64,000 nucleotides of DNA from Lactobacillus amylovorus DSM 20531 (GCF_002706375.1 NZ_CP017706.1:1178001-1242000), one strand, 5' to 3'; shown: positions 27,343 to 36,861, numbered from the stretch's first letter. Notes: generated from the sequence alone by a model not told the origin. Program-made: numbers and translations.

Positions 27343-27948
27343 ATGAGACGAGAAGAAACGAAGAGAATGGCAATTACTGCCGTATTTGCTGCGTTATTGA
27401 TTATTCAAACTTTTGTGCCTAATATTGGCTACATTAGAGTTATTCCAGCTCTTCCTGCCATCACTACTATTCCATTAACAATCGCAGTTTATGGCACATT
27501 AATGGGACCGAAGGCTGGTTTTATTTTTGGCCTCTTCTGGGGAATTACCAGATTAATTGTGGCTTACACTCAACCGGGAGACATGGTGAGTTTAATGCTG
27601 TTCCAGAATCCAGTAATTTCACTTGTACCTAGTATTTTAGCTGGGTATTTCCCGGGAATTATTGGCAGATATTTTGATCAAAATAAATATGACAAGGTAG
27701 GCTATATCGTGAGTGGTGCTGCAACCTCTTTAACCAACACGGTTATGGTTATCGTATTAACTAGCTTATTCTTTATGCATGATCCTGCTAGTTTGGTACA
27801 ACATTTAGGTAACTATAATTCGAGTTCACCATTGATCTTGATTTTGATCTCAGCTCTCGGATTAAACGGATTGTTTGAAGCAGCCTTCACAGCAATCGTT
27901 ACACCGATAATCGTAACGCCGCTTAAAATAGTGATGAAAAGACGTTAA
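27343..27948 (+). CDS. ECF transporter S component (PanT-like)
   Basis: 201 aa, six predicted helices. Begins MRREETKRMAITAVFAALLI with the ECF S-component pattern of a basic N-terminus and Ala-rich first helix. VIPALPAITTIPLTIAVYG and FWGITRLIVAY look like the pantothenate group, but vitamin specificity is a guess. It would need the shared EcfAA'T module encoded elsewhere. RBS TGGAGAG. Confidence 0.75.
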   Translation: MRREETKRMAITAVFAALLIIQTFVPNIGYIRVIPALPAITTIPLTIAVYGTLMGPKAGFIFGLFWGITRLIVAYTQPGDMVSLMLFQNPVISLVPSILAGYFPGIIGRYFDQNKYDKVGYIVSGAATSLTNTVMVIVLTSLFFMHDPASLVQHLGNYNSSSPLILILISALGLNGLFEAAFTAIVTPIIVTPLKIVMKRR

Positions 27949-27957
27949 TTTACACAT

Positions 27958-27989
27958 AAAAAACGTATTACATTAGTAATGCGTTTTTT
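27958..27989. terminator. Bidirectional terminator
   Basis: AAAACGTATTAC/GTAATGCGTTTT stem between two convergent genes. Confidence 0.8.
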
Positions 27990-27990
27990 A

Positions 27991-30330
27991 TTATTCACTT
28001 CTAAGTGCAATTGCGGCATCTTTTTTAGCTGCCATTCTTGCAGGAATGTGTCCGCCCAGCAAGGTAAGTATTGTTGAAACAATGATCAAAATAATCGCTG
28101 CTTTTGGATCAAGCTGTGCCACATTTGATAAATCTGTAAGGTTGTAAATCACAGTGTTGATTGGGAAGGTGAGCAGGTAGGCAATAAAGATACCCAGCAC
28201 ACCAGAGAAGACACCTAAGATAAAGGTTTCAGCGTCGAATACACGAGTGATGTCTTTCTTACGTGCACCTAATGCCTTTAACACGCCGATTTCCTTCGTT
28301 CTTTCAAGAACTGAAGTGTAAGTCAAAATGCCGATCATGATCATTGAAGTGATCAATGAAATTGCAGCGAAAGCAACTAGAATAGTGGTAATGCCGTTAA
28401 GAAGTCCACCTGTCATCGTTGTAACGGCACTCGACATATCGGTATAAACGATCTTGTCGGCTTTCTTCTTACCCTTGTTCCACTTGTCTAAGTAATCGAG
28501 CACCTTGTCCTTATCATCGAAGTTGTTAGGGTAGATCATGATGCCAGTAGGGATGCTAGAACCACCTAAGGTTTGCATCGTCATTTTCTTTTCGTTAGCG
28601 TTCAATTTTTGATTAGTCAAAACGCTACGGTTAGTCTTCTTTTGCGCCTTAACAACGTCAGAATTTTTGTTGTCGTTGATCACTTCTTGAGAAAGTTTAT
28701 CGCTGTAAGCAATGCCAGTTGAGAGAAGGGCCATTGAATCTTCATTCTTAGGTCTAATTACACCAACGAGTATCAACTTGGTCTTTGCGTTGTTGTACAT
28801 TGAGCTAGTAACTTTCTTAGGAATAAACATACCATTAGGCAATTCTTGGTAGTAATCGTTGTTAGCAACTACTTTAAATGTTTTACCAACAAGTTTATTA
28901 AATTTAATTTGATCATTTTCAGACACATCAAAACCTAAATTCTTTAAGGAATTTAGGTTAACAGTGTTTTTATTATCAGTTACTAAAATTAAATCAGTTG
29001 CCTTGGTAGGCCAGGTGCCCGATAAAATTTGGTAGTTTTGCTTTAAGAATGAACCCTTATTTTTATTCAAAGTTGTTGGGAAAACTGAAGAGCCGATACC
29101 CATTGAACTCATGGCTTGTGCACGTGCTTGTACAACGGATGAACCTTGATCAGGATCAGAATTTGAAAATTGTACTCGTTCAGGCTCGCCCTTTACCTTA
29201 GATAAAAGGTTTAAAGTAACGCCACGTTGGTAAGAAATATTGTTGGCGTAACTAGGATTGATCTTCTTAACGTAGTTAACATACTTTTGGGTAATCTTGT
29301 TAGTATGTTGAGCCTGTTCGCTTTGATCTTTTTTAGCCGTTACATAACCGCGATTTTTGACGTTTTTATTCGACTCGTTACGCTCGTTCATCGAGTTCAT
29401 ATCGGTGGCTGTTTGGCTAATTGAGATCGGATATTTAGCTAAAGCCTTGCTCATCGTAGTGTTGATTTGCTTTTGAAAACCATTGGAGATGGCTAAAACA
29501 ACCGCGATGGAAATGATCCCGATACTGGAAGCAAAAGCAGTTAAAATTGTCCGACCTTTCTTAGTCATGATGTTGGTAAAACTAAGTTTGATTGCATTCC
29601 AATAGGACATTTTGGTCCGCTTTAAATTGAATTTGTCCTCTTCTTCCTTAGGATCAAATGGCTTAGAATCGTGTCGGATCTTACCATCTTGGAAATTAAC
29701 AATTCTAGTAGCGTATTTTTTAGCTAGTTCAGGATTGTGAGTAACCATAACGACTAAACGATCCTTGGAGATCTTTTTAATCAATTCCATAATTTGAACG
29801 GAGGTCTCAGTATCAAGAGCCCCAGTTGGTTCGTCACAGAGTAAAATATCAGGATCGTTGGCAATCGCACGAGCAATGGCTACACGTTGCATTTGACCAC
29901 CAGATAATTGGTTAGGGCGCTTATTGATGTGCTCTTTTAAACCGACTTCGGTCAAAGCCATAATCGCCCTATCGTGGCGCTCTTTACTTGGAACACCAGA
30001 AAGATTCATCCCTAATTCGACATTAGCGATGATTGAAAGGTGAGGGATCAGATTGTAGTTTTGAAAAATAAAACCAACGGTGTTGTTACGATAAGCATCC
30101 CAGTCAGTTTCTTTAAAGTTCTTAGTTGATTTACCATTGATGATTAAATCGCCCTTGTCGTAGCGATCCAAACCACCAATCACATTCAACATAGTCGTTT
30201 TACCAGAACCACTAGGTCCCAAAATTGCGACAAATTCTTGATCACGGAAAGAAATGGTAACGTCGTCTAACGCATAGGTGACAGTGTCACCAACATGGTA
30301 TGACTTAAAAATATGTTTTAGTTGTAGCAT
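27991..30330 (-). CDS. MacB-like ABC transporter, fused ATPase and FtsX-type permease
   Basis: 779 aa. NBD at 1-225 (Walker A LGPSGSGKTTML, signature [15 protein letters not shown], Walker [12 protein letters not shown]), first TM helix about 262-285. A large extracytoplasmic region follows (about 290-640), then three C-terminal helices with the FtsX motif ERTKEIGVLKALGARKKDI. This is the MacB/LolCDE type VII fold, which does mechanotransmission or extraction rather than classical channel transport. The cargo is unknown. Probably co-transcribed with the YdcF gene 23 bp upstream. Confidence 0.9.
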   Translation of the reverse strand: MLQLKHIFKSYHVGDTVTYALDDVTISFRDQEFVAILGPSGSGKTTMLNVIGGLDRYDKGDLIINGKSTKNFKETDWDAYRNNTVGFIFQNYNLIPHLSIIANVELGMNLSGVPSKERHDRAIMALTEVGLKEHINKRPNQLSGGQMQRVAIARAIANDPDILLCDEPTGALDTETSVQIMELIKKISKDRLVVMVTHNPELAKKYATRIVNFQDGKIRHDSKPFDPKEEEDKFNLKRTKMSYWNAIKLSFTNIMTKKGRTILTAFASSIGIISIAVVLAISNGFQKQINTTMSKALAKYPISISQTATDMNSMNERNESNKNVKNRGYVTAKKDQSEQAQHTNKITQKYVNYVKKINPSYANNISYQRGVTLNLLSKVKGEPERVQFSNSDPDQGSSVVQARAQAMSSMGIGSSVFPTTLNKNKGSFLKQNYQILSGTWPTKATDLILVTDNKNTVNLNSLKNLGFDVSENDQIKFNKLVGKTFKVVANNDYYQELPNGMFIPKKVTSSMYNNAKTKLILVGVIRPKNEDSMALLSTGIAYSDKLSQEVINDNKNSDVVKAQKKTNRSVLTNQKLNANEKKMTMQTLGGSSIPTGIMIYPNNFDDKDKVLDYLDKWNKGKKKADKIVYTDMSSAVTTMTGGLLNGITTILVAFAAISLITSMIMIGILTYTSVLERTKEIGVLKALGARKKDITRVFDAETFILGVFSGVLGIFIAYLLTFPINTVIYNLTDLSNVAQLDPKAAIILIIVSTILTLLGGHIPARMAAKKDAAIALRSE

Positions 30331-30353
30331 TTCTTATCTTCTTTCTAATAGGA

Positions 30354-31457
30354 TTAGACAACGTTAAGTCTAACGATGCCCGCTGCAGCCAAAATAGCTT
30401 GCAAGATAAAGAATAAAATGATTACTCCCATGATAACGAAATGGCGGCGTTTATGCATGACAAACACACCGGCAAATTCACGAATAATTGCATTAGGCAA
30501 ATAGTAGAAGCGGGTGAAAGCCCCGACGCCATTTGCTTTTAAGCCCACTTCTTTAGCCAGCAGAGCGGCTCTAAAAATATGGTAATTGTTGCTGAAGAAG
30601 GTAGCTCTGAACTTTTCACTGCCAAAATCTTTAGTAGCTACTCGCTTTGAGAAAAGCATGTTTTGGTAAGTATTCTTAGATTGATCCTCAATTAAAATGT
30701 GATCGGGTGAGACACCACGATGTTCAGCAAATCTCGCCATAGCCAAGGCTTCAGGAATTTTTTCATCAGGACCTTGACCACCGGACATGATAATAATTGG
30801 GCGCTTTCTGCCTTTTTGATATTGGCGGTTAGAAAATTGAATGGCGCGGTTAATTCTAGCGGCCAATAATTTTGAAACTTGGTCGCCGTTGAGCAGGCCA
30901 GCGCCAAGGACGATCAAATAATCCTGCTTGTAGCGGCGAGGATAGATTTGATAGAGTAATAAATTTAACAAAAAGTTATATAAAACCAGGCCAAGGTATA
31001 GGGCAGTTGCCGGAATTGATGCAAGCAATGCACTCAACCAGTGCGGCAAATATTTCCCTGGACCAACTAAGACCAGAATGCTGAAAATAAGAACCACAAA
31101 ACCAACAATCAAAGTTAATAGATTAGGTAAAGTGTGACTTTCATATTTCCAGACAAAGTAGGCGTTCCAGAATAAAAAGATCCAGGCAAAGATTAAAATT
31201 GCGGCGATGCCAAAAAGTACGACCAAGATTAAAAGATCATAGGCTCGCTGCAATCCGTGGCTGGTACTTTTGTGGATCATGACTGTTGTCCATGACAGTA
31301 GTGAAACTAAAAAGATGGTGAAAAAGACACCGTTGATTAAACGGCGCGGCTCAATTAGCCAAGAAATTAGGAAGACAAAGAAGATCACCAGCATGAAAAC
31401 TGAGATGTAGAAAAATTCACCGTGTCTCCCTAGAAAAGCAACAATTTCGTTTAGCAA
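30354..31457 (-). CDS. YdcF-family (DUF218) membrane protein, copy 2
   Basis: 367 aa, same plan as the protein at 5092-6138: about six N-terminal helices, then a DUF218 domain with LIVLGAGLLNGDQVSKLLAAR and MSGGQGPDEKIPEA, and a final helix. RBS GGAGGAG. First gene of a probable two-gene unit with the MacB-like transporter. Confidence 0.85.
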   Translation of the reverse strand: MLNEIVAFLGRHGEFFYISVFMLVIFFVFLISWLIEPRRLINGVFFTIFLVSLLSWTTVMIHKSTSHGLQRAYDLLILVVLFGIAAILIFAWIFLFWNAYFVWKYESHTLPNLLTLIVGFVVLIFSILVLVGPGKYLPHWLSALLASIPATALYLGLVLYNFLLNLLLYQIYPRRYKQDYLIVLGAGLLNGDQVSKLLAARINRAIQFSNRQYQKGRKRPIIIMSGGQGPDEKIPEALAMARFAEHRGVSPDHILIEDQSKNTYQNMLFSKRVATKDFGSEKFRATFFSNNYHIFRAALLAKEVGLKANGVGAFTRFYYLPNAIIREFAGVFVMHKRRHFVIMGVIILFFILQAILAAAGIVRLNVV

Positions 31458-31545
31458 GATACTCCTCCTTATGCTTTTTTACTTATTAATATTATAATGA
31501 AAACATCGATTAAAAGTGGAAAGAATCAAGGTGTGAACGAGAAAA

Positions 31546-32205
31546 ATGAAGAAAATAGGACATTACCTGGGAAATATTGCGGGGGCAGTATTGGCCTTTG
31601 CGCTATATATGTTGCTTGAAATAGCTTATTTTGCGCCTAAAAGAATAAATTTGGGTAGCGGCGATTTACGAGTGTTTGCTACATCTTTGATGACTGTGGT
31701 GATCTTATTTGTGATCTTTTATTTATATCGTCAGCAGTTAAAGGAAGAAAATCAGTGGGGCTTTAATGAAAGTCCGCACTGGGATGCACGTAGGTTAGGG
31801 ATTGCGGTAATCGGCTTTATCTTAATTATGATTGGATCTGTCGTGATGCTTAATTTAGTTGGCGGTGGTGTATCTGAAAACCAACAAAGCTTGAATAGAT
31901 TGGAACAAGGCAATGCAGGACTATTTAAAATTTTGGTAGTCTTTATTGCACCGTTTTGTGAGGAAACGATTTTTAGAGGGATGTTCTTCAACATCTTCTT
32001 TACTAAACCAACAACGTTGAATAAATGGTTGGGCATCATCACAAGTGGTTTTTTATTCGGCTATATGCACGATCCGATGTTGAGCAAGTACATCTTGGTT
32101 TACTGGGTGTTAGGTATCGTCTTAGCCTGGGTATATACAACAACGAAGGACTTGCGTTACTCGATGCTAGTGCACATGTGTTATAACGCGATGGGATTTA
32201 TTTAA
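31546..32205 (+). CDS. CPBP-family intramembrane metalloprotease
   Basis: 219 aa, about six to seven helices. CPBP (Abi/Rce1-like) motifs: CEETIFRGMFF (EExxxR, about residues 140-148), FLFGYMHDP with His, and the last His/Asn in HMCYNAMGF. In lactobacilli such proteins occur in bacteriocin immunity or peptide processing. No bacteriocin gene is seen next to it, so the role is open. Confidence 0.85.
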   Translation: MKKIGHYLGNIAGAVLAFALYMLLEIAYFAPKRINLGSGDLRVFATSLMTVVILFVIFYLYRQQLKEENQWGFNESPHWDARRLGIAVIGFILIMIGSVVMLNLVGGGVSENQQSLNRLEQGNAGLFKILVVFIAPFCEETIFRGMFFNIFFTKPTTLNKWLGIITSGFLFGYMHDPMLSKYILVYWVLGIVLAWVYTTTKDLRYSMLVHMCYNAMGFI

Positions 32206-32219
32206 AATTGAATGCAAAT

Positions 32220-32249
32220 TAAAACGCCGGAATTTTTTCCGACGTTTTT
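32220..32249. terminator. Bidirectional terminator
   Basis: AAAACGCCGGAA/TTCCGACGTTTT stem between convergent genes. Confidence 0.8.
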
Positions 32250-32253
32250 GTGT

Positions 32254-32655
32254 TTAGTGTGCAAATAATCTGATAATGATAGTAAGTATCAATGTAATTG
32301 GAAATATAATCATACCAGAATCCCAATTATCAAAGGTAAATCCGCAGATAACATAGATTGCTCCAGCAATTGCCCAAATAGCAGAATTAAGGCGCCCAAA
32401 TTGAATCCATGAAAGGCTGAAGTGATGCTTATTAGTTGATTTATTACTCTTTTCTTCATTGTCATCTTTGAGTAAATAATCAGTTGAAACATCAAAAATA
32501 TTAGATAAAGCAATGATTTTGTCTAGATCAGGTTTAGCTTGTCCGCTCTCCCATTTAGAAACGGATTGTCGACTAACATTTAATTTCTCAGCCAATTCTT
32601 CTTGTGACCAGTTATTATCATTTCGTAATTGTGAAATTTTTTGATTTAAGTTCAT
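32254..32655 (-). CDS. XRE-family regulator with two membrane helices
   Basis: 133 aa. N-terminal helix-turn-helix (NDNNWSQEELAEKLNVSRQS, about 11-30), charged linker, then two hydrophobic helices (about 88-106 and 112-130). Membrane-tethered XRE proteins of this size are common in Firmicutes; target genes are unknown. Confidence 0.85.
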   Translation of the reverse strand: MNLNQKISQLRNDNNWSQEELAEKLNVSRQSVSKWESGQAKPDLDKIIALSNIFDVSTDYLLKDDNEEKSNKSTNKHHFSLSWIQFGRLNSAIWAIAGAIYVICGFTFDNWDSGMIIFPITLILTIIIRLFAH

Positions 32656-32758
32656 ACTCGTTACCTCGATTGGTTTGATTTTATCAAAATGATACTGCTA
32701 GGAATGGTTGCATTCTACCAATTTTGCGATAAATTTTGTCAACTTGAGGTTGCAATGC

Positions 32759-33364
32759 TTATTTAGTAGGACGAGCATAAGTGATACGTCCCTCTTTAAG
32801 AAGGCTTTGAAAAGATTGCGCAATTGTTGAACGATGGACCGCACCCATTGGATCGATTCCACCGATTTTGATAATTTGCGTTTTTCTGCCGTGATATGAA
32901 CCATCAATAATTGCTGTGTGGCCATTTGGACCATAACCAGTTCCAACATTAACAATGACAATACCACCTGGTTTCACATTTTTAGCATGAATTTGTCTAA
33001 AGTATTGATGAGCATTTTTGGCATCATTTTCCATTTCAGGAGTAGAAAAGGCTGTTTGTCCAACATTATAACCAGCCTGTTTCATCACTAGCCAAACCAG
33101 GCTTGAGCAATCAGCAAAACCATTTTTGTTTCGATGTTGTAAACTGCCAAAGTTCATTCTTTGAGAGTCAGTACCATAATTGAAATATCCAACCAAACGG
33201 CGACTATGTTTGATAATTGGGTTTTGATAATGTGAGTCATCAGTGAATTGAGTAGGTATGTTCATTGCTCTGCCTCCTATAAAAAATACGCTAAATAGAA
33301 CTAAGAGACTGATTAAGACGAGAATAATTTTCTTTAAAGTAGATTTATTTGCCGCGACAAACAA
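32759..33364 (-). CDS. NlpC/P60-like peptidoglycan amidohydrolase, membrane-anchored
   Basis: 201 aa when read from TTG at 33364. One N-terminal helix (about 12-31), then a papain-like domain with catalytic Cys in FADCSSLVWL and His in NGHTAIIDG, as in NlpC/P60 or phage-type amidases. The start is uncertain. TTG directly abuts an AGGAGG, whereas the ATG at 33265 has an ideal AGGAGGCAGAGCA spacing but would remove the membrane anchor. I keep the long form because the family is exported. Confidence 0.75.
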   Translation of the reverse strand: MFVAANKSTLKKIILVLISLLVLFSVFFIGGRAMNIPTQFTDDSHYQNPIIKHSRRLVGYFNYGTDSQRMNFGSLQHRNKNGFADCSSLVWLVMKQAGYNVGQTAFSTPEMENDAKNAHQYFRQIHAKNVKPGGIVIVNVGTGYGPNGHTAIIDGSYHGRKTQIIKIGGIDPMGAVHRSTIAQSFQSLLKEGRITYARPTK

Positions 33365-33400
33365 CCTCCTGTGTTATTCTTTTTTGATTTGATTAATATT

Positions 33401-34267
33401 CTATAGCAAATTGCTTTTTTTATTTAATATTTTTACTTTTTCAAAGATATCTTTAAATGTATCTGCAGATTCGGTCATTCCCATAGCTTGAGCATTATTG
33501 ATAAAACTTAGAATAGAATCTTCATCTTTAGTTTTTAAATATTGCAGTGTCTTTTCTAAGAATGTCAAAGTCACTTTAAAGAATTCTAGGTATTGTGGTA
33601 GTTCGACGCTTTTAAAAGCATTAATTAATTTATGTGCATGGATTATATCTTTGCGAAAAATTAGCGATATCGTTGCATCTGATAGAACACCCATCATGGA
33701 AATTAAACCGATGGAACTAGAATTTTTTTGAATTAAATCTTGGTTGTTTAAAACGTTCATCGCAATAGCATAGACTTTGTCAGTTTTGATCATGAAAACA
33801 CAGTTGCCAAAAAAGCCTAAATTATAGGTGCTCCACAAGGTGATCTTGGATAAATAAGTGTAAAGGTGCATTTGATCACAAAATGGTAAGAGGTTTTCAC
33901 CCTTTATTAGTAAATATTGATTGCAAAGTATCACAGCAAGATAAAGATCATGTGCGTTTCGTTTAGCATGGTACTTATCTAATTGTACGTGGATAAGTTT
34001 ATTTATTGCACTAGCATCTTCTTCTTCGATTGCTTTCAGTATTTCTGTTGGAAGATCATTTTCTTGCACAATATCTGCATAACCAATAAATTCGGTAGGG
34101 CTAATGTGAATCCGGCTTAAAAGAGCCAGTACTTTGTTGAACTCTAGCGTAATTTTACCGTTCTCCCAGCGAGATAAATTCGAAGTAGCACAAATACCTT
34201 TGGCTGCTTGTGCTAAGGTAATAGATTGTTCTTTTCGTAATTCTTTGTATTTTTCACCAATTGCCAT
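33401..34267 (-). CDS. Rgg/GadR/MutR-family transcriptional regulator
   Basis: 288 aa. N-terminal HTH (about 6-62: LRKEQSITLAQAAKGICATS…NLSRWENGKI) and an all-helical C-terminal domain of the Rgg type that usually binds a short peptide pheromone. No SHP-like hydrophobic peptide gene is evident on either side. Divergent from the ABC exporter gene, with a perfect 16-bp palindrome between them, so it probably controls that cluster. Confidence 0.85.
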   Translation of the reverse strand: MAIGEKYKELRKEQSITLAQAAKGICATSNLSRWENGKITLEFNKVLALLSRIHISPTEFIGYADIVQENDLPTEILKAIEEEDASAINKLIHVQLDKYHAKRNAHDLYLAVILCNQYLLIKGENLLPFCDQMHLYTYLSKITLWSTYNLGFFGNCVFMIKTDKVYAIAMNVLNNQDLIQKNSSSIGLISMMGVLSDATISLIFRKDIIHAHKLINAFKSVELPQYLEFFKVTLTFLEKTLQYLKTKDEDSILSFINNAQAMGMTESADTFKDIFEKVKILNKKSNLL

Positions 34268-34288
34268 TTTACTGTCCTACATATCAAT

Positions 34289-34304
34289 ATTGCATATATG
34301 CAAT
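34289..34304. promoter_or_regulatory. Perfect palindrome between Rgg gene and ABC exporter
   Basis: ATTGCATATATGCAAT, 16 bp, in the 103-bp divergent intergenic region. Candidate Rgg operator. Confidence 0.55.
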
Positions 34305-34370
34305 TTATCATTTCTGAATAAAAAATGCATGTAATAATATCCCCAATAACAAACAGGGGAGTTGAATTTC

Positions 34371-35945
34371 ATGTTTTACAAATACTCAAATCATTTTAAA
34401 TTTATCGCAATGATCATAACAGGATTCATTGCAAGTTGTTCCACTATCGTATCAGCATATATGGTGCAAACCTTGACCAATATTGCAACACAAAAGAAGT
34501 GGGATCAAGTAGGTGGTTTCTTAACAATTGTAATTATTGGATTTCTGCTTGTTTTTGTAGCAAGTTTGATTTTTAATCGTTTAAAAACTTCAGCCATTCA
34601 AGAAACTAATACATACTTGAGAACAAATATCTTTAAAGGGATGCTTGGTACTGATAAGGATGAAAATTCCAATGCCCTTGGTTTCTTAACTAATGATTTT
34701 AAGTTGCTTGAAACTAATCGCTTTGATGCACAAATTGAAATTATTATGCAGGCTTACACATTGGTGTTGGCCCTCGGCTATGCATTACTAGTTAATTGGC
34801 TGGTTACTATATTGTTTTTAGTTGGTTCATTCGTGCCAATGCTCATTTCTAATTTCTTCCAAAAATCAATTCAGAATACCTCAGAAAATTGGACTAAAGC
34901 CAATGGTCAGTATGTAAATCAAACTAAGAATTTTTTAGCCGGTAGCGAAACTTTGAGTTTGTACAATGGGCGAGAAAATGCAGCGAAGAAAAACCAAGTA
35001 AAAGTATTCAATCTTGAGGCTGCATTAAGAAAAATGAATCTATTGAATTTAGATACTGGTTCTTGGATTAGTCTGATCGGTAATCTTGTTACATTCTTAG
35101 TTCCGTTTTTAACAGGTGTCTACATGGTAATCCATGGCATGACAACGTTAGGTTCGTTGTTTGCTATTGTGCAGTTGGCTAACTCTTTTGTAAATCCAAT
35201 CTTAACTATCTTGAATGATCGTAATGAATTATCAACTACTAAAAAGATCGTTGAAAAGGCAAATAAGTATTTAGCTTTGGCAAAAGGTGAAAAAGCTGAT
35301 AACAATAAAGTGGCCTTTAAGGATCTTGTTTTAACAGACGTTTCACTTAATAGAAAAGGTCAACAGTTAATCCAAAATCTTGATTTAACAATTAAAAGAA
35401 AAAATAAGCAGGCAATTATTGGTCCATCAGGGACAGGTAAATCAACGTTGCTGCAGTTCTTGATGAAAGGTAAATATGGTGAAGCAAAAGAAATTTTGTT
35501 AAACGGGAAAATTGAAAAAGCAGGTAACTTTGAAAATATTTTTGCTTATGCAAGTCAGGCACCAGTTATTTTCGCAGATACTTTATGGTTCAATCTGACT
35601 TTAGGCAAAGATATTCCCCAGGAAATAGTTGAGCAAGTTTGTTCTAAGCTTGAACTTACTAATGTAATTAAAGAAAAAGGGTTTGATTATTCCCTGGGTG
35701 ATAATGCAGATCAATTATCAGGCGGTCAGCTTGCAAGAATTGAGTTGGCTAGAGCGATTTTATCAAGACGCCCTGTGCTTTTGCTTGATGAAATTAATGC
35801 CTCTCTTGATAAAAAGACATCAGATAAGATTCATCAATATTTGTTAAATTCTGATTTAACCTTTGTAGAAGTGACCCACCATTATGAAGCAAATGAGTTA
35901 GGAAACTATGATAACGTAATTGACTTGAAAGGATATATGGAGTGA
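34371..35945 (+). CDS. ABC exporter (fused TMD-NBD)
   Basis: 524 aa from ATG 34371 (RBS AGGGGAG, 9-nt spacing; the upstream TTG touches the RBS). Type I exporter membrane domain with six helices (about 10-290). NBD with Walker A GPSGTGKSTLL, signature LSGGQLARIELARAI, Walker B VLLLDEINASLD and a final His in VTHHYEAN. No peptidase (C39) domain, so not a classical bacteriocin processor. First gene of a two-gene unit with the DUF4097-like protein. Confidence 0.9.
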   Translation: MFYKYSNHFKFIAMIITGFIASCSTIVSAYMVQTLTNIATQKKWDQVGGFLTIVIIGFLLVFVASLIFNRLKTSAIQETNTYLRTNIFKGMLGTDKDENSNALGFLTNDFKLLETNRFDAQIEIIMQAYTLVLALGYALLVNWLVTILFLVGSFVPMLISNFFQKSIQNTSENWTKANGQYVNQTKNFLAGSETLSLYNGRENAAKKNQVKVFNLEAALRKMNLLNLDTGSWISLIGNLVTFLVPFLTGVYMVIHGMTTLGSLFAIVQLANSFVNPILTILNDRNELSTTKKIVEKANKYLALAKGEKADNNKVAFKDLVLTDVSLNRKGQQLIQNLDLTIKRKNKQAIIGPSGTGKSTLLQFLMKGKYGEAKEILLNGKIEKAGNFENIFAYASQAPVIFADTLWFNLTLGKDIPQEIVEQVCSKLELTNVIKEKGFDYSLGDNADQLSGGQLARIELARAILSRRPVLLLDEINASLDKKTSDKIHQYLLNSDLTFVEVTHHYEANELGNYDNVIDLKGYME

Positions 35946-36598
35946 TGAGAAAAATGTTGATATTAATATTTATAGTTGTAATTGCCATTGGAGGAGTTTA
36001 TTTCTTGTACAATTCAAATGATATAAAGACAGTTAATAAAAACTTTTCGGTAGAATCCTTTGATCAAATAAAAGTTGATAACTCGATCGACAACATTAGA
36101 TTAGTGACTGGTGATCGCTATAGTGTAAGTTACACAGGACAAGAAAAATTAGAGCCATCTGTAAAGGTGAAAAATGGTATTTTGACTATTGATTCGCCAG
36201 AAAGGTCTATAACGATTAATGGCAGCATTTTTAATGCGAAAAAGTTAAAACAAGAATTGATTATTGAAATGCCCAAACAAGAATTAAAGTATCTTTCAAT
36301 TGATACATCGAATGGCAATATCTCGGCCGATCATCTGGAAGTTCAAAAGGGAAAGATTGATACATTGAACGGAAGTATTAATATTAAAAATCTAGTGATG
36401 AAAAATGAGTTCGAAATCGACACTTCTAACGGCACGGTAAAAGTAGGAAAGACTAATGCAGCAGGGTATGATTTGTCTACTTCAAATGGTCATATTACTA
36501 TTGAAGGGAAAAATAAATCTGATGAGTTTGAGAAGAATACTAGTGCTGAAAATGTGATAAGTATCGATACTTCAAACGGTAATATTTACGTTAATTGA
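35945..36598 (+). CDS. DUF4097-like beta-repeat protein, membrane anchored
   Basis: 217 aa from the ATG overlapping the exporter stop (TGATG). One N-terminal helix (about 4-22), then a right-handed beta-helix-like domain. The domain repeats short units of the form IDTSNGNI (SIDTSNGNIS, IDTLNGSIN, IDTSNGTVK, LSTSNGHIT, IDTSNGNIY). Family members are often tied to envelope stress or peptide sensing. Coupled translation suggests it works with the exporter. Confidence 0.8.
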   Translation: MRKMLILIFIVVIAIGGVYFLYNSNDIKTVNKNFSVESFDQIKVDNSIDNIRLVTGDRYSVSYTGQEKLEPSVKVKNGILTIDSPERSITINGSIFNAKKLKQELIIEMPKQELKYLSIDTSNGNISADHLEVQKGKIDTLNGSINIKNLVMKNEFEIDTSNGTVKVGKTNAAGYDLSTSNGHITIEGKNKSDEFEKNTSAENVISIDTSNGNIYVN

Positions 36599-36627
36599 TT
36601 GTATACAAATCATGTAGTTGATATAAT
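36599..36627 (+). promoter_or_regulatory. Promoter of the antisense (antitoxin) RNA
   Basis: -35 TTGTAT, 17-bp spacer, extended -10 TGATATAAT. Starts right after the DUF4097-like stop codon. Confidence 0.75.
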
Positions 36628-36633
36628 TAGTAT

Positions 36634-36760
36634 GAAAAAAGAGGCCGACTAAGTCGAACCTCTTTAGTGTAGAATCGCATTAGCGACGACTATTTAAAAA
36701 TATTTTTTAGGTATTAATAAATAACTGCCAGCTTTGCAGAGCTAAAGCAGCTATTTTTTT
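36634..36760 (+). ncRNA. Antitoxin RNA of a type I toxin-antitoxin locus
   Basis: About 127 nt. A strong promoter lies just upstream. The first hairpin (AAAGAGG/CCTCTTT, 36637-36665) is on the other strand the terminator of the toxin mRNA. It ends at AGCTTTGC-aga-GCTAAAGCAGCT followed by a T7 run (36731-36760) that overlaps the toxin stop codon. It is complementary to the toxin 3' UTR, the arrangement of RatA/TxpA and SR4/BsrG. Not tested by expression data. Confidence 0.7.
36637..36665 (-). terminator. Terminator of the toxin mRNA
   Basis: AAAGAGG/CCTCTTT plus inner GACTTAGTC, T6 on the minus strand. Confidence 0.75.
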
Positions 36761-36861
36761 CGCTGATCATGAATTTTGATCAGCTCGACAACCAATATGA
36801 TCAGTAAAACGACAAATGAGCCAAAACTGATCATTAGTTGCAACGCATCTGAGACAGACAC
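36751..36861 (-). CDS. Holin-like type I toxin, 36 aa
   Basis: GTG start with an ideal AGGAG 8 nt upstream. Begins VSVSDALQLMISFGSFVVLL and has a single membrane helix, ending in the charged HDQRKK. This matches the short holin-like toxin family (pattern M-S-x-x-E/D-A-L-x-L-M-I-x-F-G-x-F). The earlier ATG at 36869 sits too close to the RBS and stops after 11 codons. Expected to depolarise the membrane when freed from its antisense RNA. Confidence 0.85.
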   Translation of the reverse strand: MSVSDALQLMISFGSFVVLLIILVVELIKIHDQRKK

